DNA of 64,000 bases from NCBI GenBank assembly GCA_010015655.1, contig ML976766.1:1-64000 (forward strand). Direction: 5' to 3'. Position numbers and translations under genes: made by a program. Origin of the DNA: Bimuria novae-zelandiae CBS 107.79 (lineage: Eukaryota; Ascomycota; Dothideomycetes; Pleosporales; Didymosphaeriaceae). Positions 1 to 10,544 of the stretch are shown piece after piece; the stretch's first letter is position 1; each line of letters starts with the position of its first letter. The notes beneath the pieces are model-generated. The model was not told where the DNA came from and did no database searches. It worked only from the letters and a program-made list of their open reading frames with translations.

Positions 1-90
1 AGTTATTAACTAGAGTCGCGCAGGACTTAGATTTAAGTAGGAATTAACTTCACCTATACACACCTTCTCTACGCTCGAGAATTGACAACG

Positions 91-189
91 ACTGCACCGC
101 CTGTAGCATAACGTATCGCCTGCATCACCTGCATCGTCTGCACTACCTGCACCGCCTGCATCGCCCGCATCGCCCGCATCGCCTGCAAT
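91..189. repeat. 9-bp minisatellite in the Copia-A leader
   Basis: About eight to ten imperfect copies of a 9-bp unit (consensus CGCCTGCAT) lie just before the Copia-A gag start. The best copies are at about 116-189. Variation between copies is mostly C/T or A/G. It may be part of the element's 5' leader; no function can be assigned. Confidence 0.7.
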
Positions 190-226
190 CGACACATGTG
201 AGCCTCCTCACGTCCGAACACATATA

Positions 227-3200
227 ATGGCCGAAGAGAAGGGACAGTGGGAGATTCCTAAACTTATAGCGGAGAATTATGATAGTTGGTTCCGCTAGAA
301 CAAAGTTAAGCTAAGAGGGAAAAGAGTCTTTTACGTGTGCGAGAGAAGCCTAGAGGAGCACTACTAAATTACTACTACTAAAGACCTGTTAGATGCTATA
401 AAATGACTAGATATTATAGACAATAAGACTATTAAGGCCCGCATTAATATTAACAAGAGAGATAAGTACCTAGAGGACGAGGTAATTATAATTAACCTTT
501 TATTTAGATTTCTTAGCGATAATAACTAGGTCTTAGTTAATAAGTATAATACTGCCTTCTAGTTCTGGGCTTACCTGCGAAAGAAGTACACCTAAGCTAA
601 CGCTATCGCCGCCAACATGTATATAACTAGGATCTAGACATTTATATTCGATTCTAAGAGTATAATTATTAGATTATAAGAAAAGCTAAAAGATTACTAG
701 CGTAAGCTTGTCTTAGCAGACGCTGACACTAATAGAGCTTATAAAAATACTATATTACTACTTATTCTTATTAGATTACTCCCTCTAAGTTTTAAGACTA
801 TAATTAACACCCTGAATGCTTAGCTTAACCTTACTATTGAACAAAAGCTCAAGTTTCTGGAAGAGAAGGAGGTCCGAGACTAGTAAGATACTAATAAATA
901 AGCTCTTCCAGCATTCTGAAAAGCCCACAAGTACGTTCCGCCCCACAAGCGAGGCAACAGGGAGCTGTTATCCGACTCCGAACCTAGCGCTACGTCTAGC
1001 ATCCAGTGCTACCTTTACGACAAATCTCACTACATGCGAGACTATTTAAAGCTTGTGAAGGCTCGAAAGCTCCTAAGGGAATATAAAGCTAAAAAGAAGT
1101 AAAGGAAGAAGAAGCTGTTCCCTCTAAAACTACCTAAGCCGCCTGTTAAGTCTAGGAAATCTAATAAAAAGACTAGCAAAGTATATAGAGCCGAAGAAGA
1201 AGCTAGGTCAGAATTAGAGCTAGAGATATTAACTAATACCTTAGACTTAAAGGACGAGGAAATTGAGACATGCCGTCTCTTAAAAGACATTATTAGTAAG
1301 GCCTCTCTATCTACCTAGGCTAGCGACACTAGCGCTTCCTTACACATGTCTAACTAACCCTTATTATTTAGACGGATAATCAAGATCAAGCGAAGACTTG
1401 TTCGGGTTAGAGGGGAAAAGTTATATGCAGACTAAAAGGGAGAAGCTTAAGTAGTATATAAAGACGGGTCCTTAATATAGCTTTTAGATGTACTACTTAT
1501 ACCTAATCTTAGAGTTAATCTATTATTAGGGAGACGAATTTGCGTAGCAGGCCTAAAAGGTTAATTTAACTTAAATACACTGCGTTTCAAACTGGGAAAG
1601 AAGACAATTATTAAAGCAACTATAGATAATGGCCTCTATATAGTGTCACACATTGCTAATAGATACCGAGAGATAGCATTCCTAAGCACAGAATAGCATA
1701 CACTAGTAGAATTTAACGAAACAGAATTTAAGGCTGGTGAAAAAGAGAGATACTTGCTATATTACGGACGCTTTGCACACCTGGGGCTTGCAAAGATCGC
1801 GAAGCTCCACGAAGTCATAACCCTCTAGAAGAAGATTCAAGTGCCAGAAAAGATAGAACTCTGCGAAGTCTGCGCCTTAACAAAGATAAGAAATAGTATC
1901 CCTAAGCAGCTAAGAGAGCACAAGGCTATAAAGCTAGCTTTAATATAGTTTAATATTACAAGACCCTTTTTAACATCTCTAAGAGGAAACTAATAGTTCC
2001 TCCTTATTATTAATAGCTACACGCGGAAGAACTAGGTTATTCTATTAAAGTATAAGGGAGACGCATAAAAGGAACTTAAAGTCTAGAAGACCTTTATTAA
2101 ATATTAAACTAACGAAAAGGTTAAAGCTGCTAGGACTAATAACGCATTAGAACTCTTGCAATAAGTTAAGGAATAGAGAGTTATATAGGGAGTAGAACTA
2201 TAGCCTACTATAATTACGTTATTATATTAAAATAGACTAGCTAAGCGAAATATCCAAACTATAAAAGCCGACATAAGAGTAATGCTTAAGGACGCTGGTC
2301 TACTAATTGAGTTCTAGGACGAAGCTATGGAGGCAGACACATATATGCGAAACCGCACTAATACAGGACCTATAATTAATAGAAAGCAAGTTAGCCCTAA
2401 AGAGGCTTTCACGGGAAAGACGCTATCTATTAACTATATTCGTGTATAGGGGAGCAAGTGCTACTCCTATATCCACCTTAAGATAATTCTAGCGGATTAA
2501 CAACACGACAAGCTTATAGACTGCGGCAGAGTTAGAGTATTTATGGGCTATTCTGAGATAATAAATAAGCAGTTCAAGTTCTATTCGCTAGAGCTAGGGT
2601 ACACATCAAGAACAAGCCGATTGTTAGTGGACGAAAACACCCCTAGAGGAAAAGTTGAACTACGACTGCGAAATATCCTAGCTAGACTATAAGGGACACA
2701 GAACACAATGCCAGACCGAAAACTAAGAGGAAGACCTAGGAAGGTTCCAGGGACTAATACTAGGACTAATACTAAGGAAAACCAACGCCCTATTCTTGTT
2801 TAACTAGCGGAACTAATAGAGACAACTTCTGCAGAAACGATAGAACCAACTTCTATAGAACTAATAGAACCAACTTCTGTAGAACCGATGGAACCAAATT
2901 CTGCAGAACTAAATTCCGGGCTAACAAAGCGTAGAAGAGGAAGACTAAGGAAGCTAACTACTATTCCTCTTATTGCCCTACCTTAAGACGAGCGAGTACC
3001 TAACTTAGTAAACAAAGAGCCTAGAAAACCTGTCAAAGTCTTGCCAAAAGCTCTACGATACTTTATAAGAGAGTCTAAACGCAAGAGGTCTAGCGAAGAC
3101 ACTATAGAAAATAAAAGATTCTAGAAAATTATTAAAGCTATGCTAGCACAAGTCGACTTTACGGACGAATAAGCACAGATTTTTAAGAAAGCTTTTCTAG

Positions 3201-3790
3201 CAACTAAGATTGCAGGAATTCGGATTCCCTAGACATATTAACAAGCTATCCACGACCCAAAGCACGGAAATCAATGGAAAGCAGCAGTGCTAGAGGAGAT
3301 AATTTCACTAATAGAAAATAGAACCTAGGAAGAAGTCTTTCCGGCAAAAGACGCAAACATGGTTAACTTAAAGTAGGTTTTTATAATTAAGACTAAGCTA
3401 GACAGGACAGTTAAACGATTTAAGGCACGCCTTATGGCAAGGGGTTTTACCTAAGTATAGGGAATTAACTACAACGAGACCTTTGCGCCGACTGTCCGCA
3501 TAAATACCTTACGTCTATTCCTGGTCACTGTCGCAGCAGAAGACTTAGAATGTTTTTATTATAATATTAAGAATACGTTTACTAAGTCTTACCTTAAGGA
3601 ACAGATCCTCCTTAAGCTACCTAAAGGAGTTTATATTAAGAAAGGACATGTCCTAAAAGTCCTTCGAAGCCTATACGGACTAAAGCAAGCTACTTAAGAC
3701 TAGAACTTATTAATAAAGAAAGAGCTTCTTGTATAGGGATTTGTACAAAGTCTGGCAGACCCTTGTATGTTTATCTATAAGGAGAGAAAG
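227..3790 (+). pseudogene. Copia-A gag-pol, 5' part (Gag, zinc knuckle, protease region, integrase, start of RT)
   Basis: Translation from the ATG at 227 gives a Copia Gag start (MAEEKGQWEIPKL) and then runs into many TAG/TAA codons. A zinc-knuckle remnant reads QCYLYDKSHYMRDY near 995-1045; two expected Cys are Tyr, the change RIP makes on TGC. Integrase similarity lies at about 1730-2600, including the YYGRFAHLGLAKIAKLH-like zinc-binding region. RT similarity begins near 3160, with text close to KARLMARGFT at about 3420-3450 and LYGLKQA near 3670-3690. The frame is lost at the Copia-B insertion at 3791. It can encode nothing intact. Confidence 0.8.
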
Positions 3791-3954
3791 TGTAACGGTA
3801 TTCGGATTGTTTATTATTGCCTATGCTAGCTCATTGCTGCCTACACTTATTTACTGCTGCCTAGCCTACCTAGCAGTATATATCTTAGCTACTACACATA
3901 TATAATCAAATCAGTGTTTTTCCCGACTTTCGCTTTGCAGCAACAACCGCTATA
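3791..3954 (+). repeat. Copia-B 5' LTR
   Basis: The repeat starts TGTAAC and ends GCTATA, where the expected terminal CA has become TA. It matches the copy at 14806-14969 over its full length with 11 differences counted by eye, all transitions. The following sequence (GTTATAAGCC) resembles an initiator-Met primer-binding site with a RIP change; that reading is tentative. Confidence 0.9.
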
Positions 3955-3959
3955 GTTAT

Positions 3960-4609
3960 AAGCCTAGATTGCGACAGGATCTCACTTACCTAACTTATTA
4001 TATACTTACACATAGAGTAGAGCACCTACGAGCACGATAATAACTAAGTCGGACCTAATAGTTACTCGGGTGATAATTATCCTTAGCTAATTAGAGGATT
4101 AGCATAAATAGCTGTTTATCCGCAAGGATACGGCACAAAAGAACCAACTCTAGAAATACGTTAATCTAGATGTTGCAGCAGACTAACTACCCTAGCTAGA
4201 GGAGCTAACAGAGCCTTAGCTAAGTAACTATAACTAACAAGCTATATTATTTGCTAGCTTAAACACTAAGTAGCGAGCCAACTATCGTTAGGCGTACGAG
4301 TAATAACAGAAGAAGGATCTAAAGTATAAGCGTTAGCTTAAGGCTCTAGTAGACTTTAACTCTAAGATTAGTAAGACAATAGCAGCGCATCACATATACC
4401 TAATTAAAGATAAGAATACGCCGCACTAATAACTTACAACCCTTAAGAAATATCTCGCACTATTAGATGCGACGCGTTGTCGCGATTTAATAGTAAAATA
4501 TAAGGATCTTCAGACACCGCCAAAGGGCAGAAAGGTTAAAGAATAGCTTTAATATTAGATTAAGGTTACTAGCTAGTGTAAGACTATTAAGCTTTTAGAG
4601 ACTAAAGAT
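3960..4609 (+). pseudogene. Copia-B gag, N-terminal part
   Basis: This is the Gag segment between the 5' LTR and the LINE insertion. It shows a translatable but stop-ridden frame with aromatic and leucine spacing like Copia Gag. It is cut at the LINE target site (4610-4624) and continues after 10544 in the same sense. It is non-functional. Confidence 0.65.
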
Positions 4610-4624
4610 ACCCGTGCGTAGGAG
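4610..4624. repeat. LINE target-site duplication, left copy
   Basis: The 15-bp sequence ACCCGTGCGTAGGAG is found exactly again at 10530-10544, and the Copia-B gag sequence joins across it. A duplication of this size is typical of target-primed reverse transcription by non-LTR elements. Confidence 0.92.
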
Positions 4625-4892
4625 TAGTAGTAGTAGTATTAATTATCGTCCAGGAACGTAAAGTTCAAGCCTCCCATGGGGCATGGGGACGCGCCGAGCA
4701 GCTGCTTTGGGGCCAGCCAAAGTAGTGAAGGCGTTTCTTGCTATAAAGCTATTGCCGTCTCTTGCAGCGGCTCGTGAGAGTCCGCCCCCCTCCGTGCGGG
4801 GGCTAAATCCTTGTCTTCTTGCCTATAGGCTGAGGTGTCTGGGTTTATCTATTATACATGTAGTCTAATAATAAGAGTAGAGTAGGAGCAGC

Positions 4893-5144
4893 TTAATCTT
4901 TTGTGAGCTCGAGTAGAAGTTGGAAATCATTTGGCTCTAGTGCCTTCAGGTATTCCACGCCTTCCCTGGTGGTGTTGGGGGGGCACGCTGGCCGCTTTGG
5001 CCAGTAACCGAACTTTCGAACTGATCGTGGGCAGTGTACGATGTGGTCAGGCGCTAGGTCTGCGCCGCAGGGGCATTTCGTGACGGCGTCTTCATGCCTG
5101 AATTTCTTATGGTACCAGGCGTAGTGTCCGTGGCGGGTGCGCAT
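4893..5144 (-). pseudogene. LINE ORF2, C-terminal Cys-His motif region
   Basis: An open segment of 83 codons holds the pattern CPCG-x8-H-x3-C (residues reading CPCGADLAPDHIVHCPRS), the zinc-binding motif found after RNase H at the C terminus of Tad1-like ORF2 proteins. It ends at the stop near 4893 and is the normal end of ORF2. Stops separate it from the upstream RNase H region. Confidence 0.75.
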
Positions 5145-5279
5145 GGACAGGAGCTTAGCAAGCGTTGGACGTTGGAGGGTAAGCTCCTTTGGCTGTTTTG
5201 TGGGGTGGTAAGTAAGGTCCTACTGCATGTACCATTTAGATAACTTGGGTGAGCGGGCGCGCCACTAGTCCATCTCAGC

Positions 5280-6209
5280 GCTCCTCGTGTGGGCGCGTAC
5301 GTCTGAATTGAGGCCTAAGACTATAGGCTTAGCTGCCATGCCATATGGAGGTTGGGGAGACTTTGCCGCGTCGTCGGCTAGCTGGTCCGCCAATTTATTC
5401 CCTTCTATTTCGCAGTGACCTAGGGCCTACTAAATAGTGATGTCCAGGTTCTCCATTGTCTCCTGGCACCTGACGAACGCCCATTGCGAAGAGGGGGACG
5501 GGTTGCCTCTTATGCACTATATAACAGAAGTGCTGTCAATGCACATGTATATGCGTCTTAGCCAATAGGTAGGCGTAATAAGCGTGTGGGCGAGTCCCCG
5601 CTAAGCGCTAATAGCTTCGGCGTTAAAAACGTGGGACCTAGGGTTAAGGGAGCCGTTGTCTTGTAGGATAAGGGCCTGTCCTTCGTATACAGCGTAGCCG
5701 TACGTGACGTGTTTAACGCCGTTAATCCATTGTTCGGAGCCGTCTGAGAAGACAGTAATAGCGGTTGGTGGGAGGAGAGCCCACCACTCCTTAAAGAGAC
5801 GGGCGGCGTCCTTCTTGGCTGCCCGGTCTATGGGGTCGGTGCGGCTCCCGGGGGAGTAGTGGGGGGCGCGGAAATCTGGTCGAGGTACCGGGTCGAAGAT
5901 CTATGCGAGTTATTATACCTTTGAGCGGGCTCTTTGTGGGAGGCCTGCGCCTCGGCCTCTTCTAACTATAGGCAGGAGGGTCTTAGTAGTTAGCGGGTGT
6001 TTATCGTTAACTATTAGCAAGTGTGCTGTAAAGCGAAACTTGTATGTCTTAAGTACTACTACCGCTAAGGGGAGTCCTGCGTCCCGGAAGACGGCGATAG
6101 TGGGTGTGGTCTGATAGGCCGGCGCGACGGCTCTGCATGCCTGCTTAAGGACTTTATCGAGTGCGTTAATGTGCCAGCCCAGTTGGGTGCTCACCTTAGC
6201 GCTTCTTAA
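5280..6209 (-). pseudogene. LINE ORF2, RT thumb-to-RNase H region (broken)
   Basis: This is the continuation of ORF2 behind the 330-codon RT segment. It includes the open stretch 6194-5913 (reading STQLGWHINALDKVLKQACR), followed by sequence like an RNase H domain to about 5300. Several TAG codons interrupt it. The position between RT and the terminal Cys-His motif supports the call more than any single residue does. Confidence 0.6.
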
Positions 6210-7202
6210 TTAGCACATGATTCTAGAGGGCTTGGTTCTGCCTCCGTACCAGGCTTCCGCACCGTAAAGGAGCCGTGGGAGGACGCAGGCGATCACCGCC
6301 TTGCGGAGGGACCCCAGTAGGGGGCCGTGTTTAATCCGAGCCAAGCTACGGATGTGGTATGCGACAACCCTTATCTTGGCGGCGCGAGTCGCGACGTGGG
6401 CCTTAAAGGTTAGCTTCCTGTCAAACCATACGCCTAGCCAGCGCAGGGCCCCGTTCCCACTCCCAGGGAGAATGGGGTGTATGGTAAGGTTCTCGTTAAC
6501 GATACAGGGAGGCGCGTAGTCTCCTTTCTGTCGTGTGAGATGTATTATTTCGAGCTTATCTAGTGAGAAAGCGATCTTATTATCCGCGCCATATCTAATA
6601 ATGTTGCGGACGTCTTCCGCGATTTGTTCAACGTTGTAGTCCAGGCTGTGAGTGGCTCTGTATAGGCAAATGTCGTCAGCATATCCAAATCGCAGCGTGG
6701 TGTCCTGGAGGAGAAGTTCCGCCAGGTACAGCATATAGATAACCGGTGAGAGGGGCGAGCCCTGTGGGGTGCCGCAGGCCACTGGGTGGCGGCCGGATCG
6801 GTGTTGGCCGTGGCGGATAAGTATGTGTTGGTTCGTAAGAATGTTGCGCGTGAGCACGAGCACTTTTTGGTGCCAGCCTTGTCCTTTTATTTGGTGTAGC
6901 AGGCGGTTGACGAGGAGGGCGTTAAAGGCCCCAAGCACGTCCATAGTAACCATGGTGACGTGCTGGCCTTTGCTGAAGGCCAGTTCCACGTCGTGGGTGA
7001 AGGCGGCAATTAAATCCATGGCTGACCTTTTTGGCAGAGCCCCTCCATGTTGGGGGCTTAGTACGCCATGCAGCACAGCTAAGTGGGCTATGCGCCGGGC
7101 GACAATCCTTTCGAATCCCTTGCCGAGGCAGAGTAGCATGGCGAGGGGTCTCATAGAGCCTGGAACCGTGTAGTCCTTCTTGCCATGCTTCCTGATAAAC
7201 AC
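6210..7202 (-). pseudogene. LINE ORF2, reverse transcriptase core (330 open codons)
   Basis: This is the best-preserved part of the LINE. Visible RT blocks include SMRPLAMLLCLGKGFERIVA (block 2), SAMDLIAAFTHDVE, TMDVLGAFNALLVNRL (block 3 with the first catalytic Asp), GTPQGSPLSPVIYMLYLAEL (block 4) and FGYADDICLYR (block 5, YADD with both catalytic Asp), then LRWLGVWFDRKLTFKAHV (block 7). The annotated start is only the left edge of the open frame: true ORF2 begins upstream in the endonuclease. The segment 7532-7218 continues the RT finger region in another open piece. The catalytic residues are intact but the whole ORF is not. Confidence 0.88.
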
Positions 7203-7217
7203 GATCTCTCCGTCCTT

Positions 7218-8400
7218 CTAGGCGGCGGGGTAGTGATCAAGCTTGAGTAGGTCGCGGTAGATGTCGCAGACGTACTGTCTAATGTGGTTCCAGCATGCTG
7301 TGAGCAGCCGGACGGTTATACTGTCTGCGCCTGGTGAGGTGCTAGAGACCCCAATCACGCAGCGCTCCGTCTCTTTAATAGACAGGTATGTGTCCCAAGG
7401 GATTGTGGGGTTCTCTTGTGGGGAGGGCGGTTCTGGCAGGTCGTCCTCTGGCGTAAATCTGCAAAGTAGTGCTTGTCGAAGTATCTTAGCCTTGTCCTTG
7501 TCCTTAGTCGCCTCTACGCCTCTAAAGACCATTGGCGCCTGGGTCCTAGTGGGTTCTAGCTTGTGCTAGTTAATAATTTAGAAAAGTTCTTGGTCGTTTG
7601 CCGCGTTGTCTATAGTGTGTTGCTAGTATTCCTTCTTTACTTTGCGGACTATTGCTAAGAAGGTGCGCGTCTCCTCGGAGGGGCCCCGCCCGGTGTGGCT
7701 GTCTAGCGAGTTTAAGTGTGCCTGGTAAGCTTGTTTGCAGGCGTCCGTCCACCACGGCGCCGAATGGCCTGTCCCTCTTTTCTTCCTGCCTACTGTCTCT
7801 AGGGCGTTTGTAAGGACTTCTTCTAGGGCAGCGACGCGCCTGTCAACGTGCTCGCGAGTCCGTGGCCCGTTTAAGCTAGGGGTGCCCTTTATCCTATTAG
7901 CGACAGCGTCGATGAATAGCGGGAGCTTCGTAGTAGGGATCCTATATTGGAACTGGTCGAGCGGCTCCTATCCCTTGCTGGGTATCGTGGTAACTAGCGT
8001 GTTGTGGTCTGAGCCGCAGTTCATGTCCGCTTGTACCGCTGTGGTAGCGAAGGGGATGTTGTAGAAGGAGAGGTCTATGACGTGTCCCGCACGGTGGGTG
8101 GGGACCCTGGGCTCTCTGATGTAGTCTATGCTACTGTCTGTGGCCCATTGGGCCAGTTTGGCGCCGCCATGTGTAGTCGTGACACCAGGTTTGAACATGT
8201 CATGTTTAGCGTTGAGGTCGCCCCTAGCTAGGCATCTGTTAGGCGGGGTGAGGTGGGTAATGTAGTCGAGAACGGGCGTAGTCTGTGGCGCCTGGTAGGC
8301 ATTGAGTATTGAGATTCCGTTAACGTCGATTTACTACATGTCCTGGTTATAGAGTGGAGTGCGTGGTGTGATTTTTAATTGGTTTCCCTTACGGGTAAAG
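7218..8400 (-). pseudogene. LINE ORF2, endonuclease and linker (broken)
   Basis: The - strand segment 8198-7968 reads like the C-terminal part of an exonuclease/endonuclease/phosphatase domain: a start VTTTHGGAKLAQWATDS, then HVIDLSFYN and CGSDHNTLVTTI, where SDH is the conserved C-terminal catalytic motif of these endonucleases. Segments 7755-7570 and 7532-7218 form the linker and the beginning of the RT. Stop codons lie between the segments. Confidence 0.72.
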
Positions 8401-8459
8401 ATGAGGACCCGGGGGCGGTCTGCCTCCCAGGTCTCCTAGCTGTCCCAGCCATCCACTAG

Positions 8460-10450
8460 TAGGTGGAGGTTATAGCTAGGGTGGTTCGAAGTGCGTGTGC
8501 CTGGCTAGGTAGCCGGCTCTTGCATGTAGATAACGTTAATGCCCTCCCTAAAAGCAATCTTAAGGGTGGCTGTATATGCTGGGCCGCTTTTGCCGACATT
8601 TGTCTAGCATACTTTGATGTCAGGCTCCCTACGTGGGGTGGGTCTGCGGCGGTTGTTCCTCATTGGCTTGAGGATTCGTCCATGGTCTGGTCCTCCTGTG
8701 AGGAGGACTGTGTGTGCTCTTCCTGTCTCGCGCTTTTGGCAGAAAGCGCGGCGAGGTTTAGGCTGCCGCTTGTGGGCGCAGAGAACCGCATAGGCCTGTT
8801 TGATAGGCGTGGAGCGGCTTGTCGTGAGGCGGTGTCGGGGTACGGGGTCGAGCGTCGAGGTCCTCTTAGGGGACGATGGCTTTGGGTCACTAGTTCCTGC
8901 TCTGGCTGACTTGGTATTGTTAACACAGGCTTAGTTTAGTTGTTGTTTTCTCCGCTAGGGGAGGTGCCCTGGCCCTGGGCGGTGGGCTTAAGTTAAGGGT
9001 GTAGGTTGTGTAATTAGTCGAAGGCCTTTTGTCCGGCGCGTCTTAGTGTTGCTAGTTTACGGCAAGTTAGTTAAATAATGTGGCTATTTACTCGCCTGGG
9101 TTTAACTAGGCAGGTGGGGTCGTCTGCGGCGTGTGGGCCGTGGTAGTTAGGGCATTATTGTTTGTAAGCGTAGTTGTCTCCTATTGGGCCTTCGTGCTCG
9201 CTAGGTTTCTTTCTATAGTTATGGTAGCGGGGTGTGCGTGTGCAGCGTGCTGCGTTGCAGTAGCCCTGGTAGCCAGGGTCATGGCGTTCTATAGCTCGCT
9301 TCTTGCTTATCTCGCGGGAAAGGTCGCTGGCACCGAAGAGGCAGAAAGCCGCCGCAGGCTTTTCGAAGGACACTATTTAGGTAGTATGTCTAAATTAATC
9401 AGGGCCGTGTTGAGAGGGACGATAGTTTACGGGGTGTTATTTTGTCTGCGTGTGAACCTTATCCACTATTATCTAGAGGGAGTAGGGCACGTCTTCCCCT
9501 AGCAGCGAGCGGTAGCTGCTAGGTACTCTGGGTACGGCATAGTTAATCTATCGCGTGGGTAACTTAGCGCTGTTAGCTTTGATAGATCTTATTATTAATT
9601 CCTTCTTTTCCTGTTCTATAAGTTGCTGTCGTATGTTGTTGGAGGCCGGGGTGATGGCCCACCTAGTGCGGGTCCTTATGGCCATAGGGATAGCGCTGGG
9701 GTCGAGCCCTGTAGCGGCGCAGATAGCCGTTCGTATAGTAAAGGCAGAGGTCTGGCCTAACTGGTTGGCCGGGTCCGCGACTGTAAGTAAAATCCGTAGG
9801 TCTATTGCCTGTCTGGGTGTGGTTTGCCGCTTATCCATGGTTGTGGATTTCCTGCTGCTGCCTGTGGTCGTCGTGTATTCGCTGTCTCCGTGGGAGGCGG
9901 ATGCTACGCTTGCCCATGTCCTCTAGGGCTGGGCGGCAAGGCCGCTGTCGCTGTCTGTGGTGTAGGCGGTGGTTGTCGAGTCGTAGCTGGTCCTAGCTAC
10001 ATTCGGACGAGGGCTTAGCGTAGCCAAATTTTTTAGTGTCTGTATAAGGCGGTTGCGGAGGGTAGAGGCAGCCACTAGCTCCTCTAGGCGCTTAAGATTA
10101 GCAACGCAGTAGTTAATAGCTTTAGCTATAGCTATTATAACTTTCTCTTAGGTCTCTGCCGCCTTGCGCGCAGCCGTAAGGTGGGAGGTAAGGGCATTGG
10201 CTGCTGTGTCTGTAGTAGCTTCTGGGCGGATAGGCACGCCTCCACTAAAGGAAAGGCGTCTAGGAGGGCGGATATTAGTCTGTTAGCGCTTCCTAGAGGG
10301 GTGCTAGATGTTAGTCTGCCGCGCAGACTCAGGGTCTGCGGGGCGGGTCGCTGTAGAGGCCCCTGGAAGGGGCCTCTAAGGCGTCTCTATCGCTATCATC
10401 AGCCTACCGCACGCGTGCGGTGCCTGAGGATGGCTAGGAGTAGGATTTCA
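8460..10450 (-). pseudogene. LINE ORF1 (Gag-like protein, broken)
   Basis: On the - strand the segment 9838-9548 reads as a Tad1-type ORF1 core (VADPANQLGQTSAFTIRTAI, then ICAATGLDPSAIPMAIRTRT). Segment 9373-9155 holds Cys/His remnants (GYCNAARCTRTPRYHNY) of the CCHC knuckles that close such ORF1 proteins, with some Cys as Tyr or Arg. Segment 8926-8660 is a Ser/Gln/Pro-rich tail. Open frames on the opposite strand here (9131-9502, 9555-9926) are shadows of this ORF. Confidence 0.6.
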
Positions 10451-10529
10451 GGTGAAAGTGAGATGAACGGGATAAAGATTTCGCAATTTTTACCACTTTC
10501 TCGAAATTCCTAAAGTTGGTGAAGGTGTG

Positions 10530-10544
10530 ACCCGTGCGTAGGAG
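10530..10544. repeat. LINE target-site duplication, right copy
   Basis: Exact second copy of the 15-bp sequence at 4610-4624. Removing the LINE and one copy restores a continuous Copia-B gag region. Confidence 0.92.

Larger units (their letters stand above)
4625..10529 (-). mobile_element. Tad1-like LINE (non-LTR retrotransposon)
   Basis: A 5.9-kb non-LTR element on the - strand, bounded by a perfect 15-bp duplication. Its 3' end on the - strand is a short (CTA)n tail at 4625-4640. From 5' to 3' on the - strand it carries an ORF1 (Gag-like, about 10450-8460), an endonuclease/exonuclease/phosphatase domain (about 8400-7570), an RT (7532-6210), an RNase H-like region (about 5870-5300) and a terminal Cys-His motif (about 5100-5020). 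This order is that of the fungal Tad1/I-like clade. It is richer in G+C than its host Copia elements and keeps a 330-codon open RT segment, so it carries less RIP and probably arrived last. Confidence 0.9.

Noticed and set aside
91..189. Possible CRISPR-like array
   Set aside because: Unit is 9 bp without spacers, in a eukaryotic transposon; a simple minisatellite.
6769..7173. 134-codon + strand frame in the LINE
   Set aside because: Exact antisense shadow of the reverse transcriptase.
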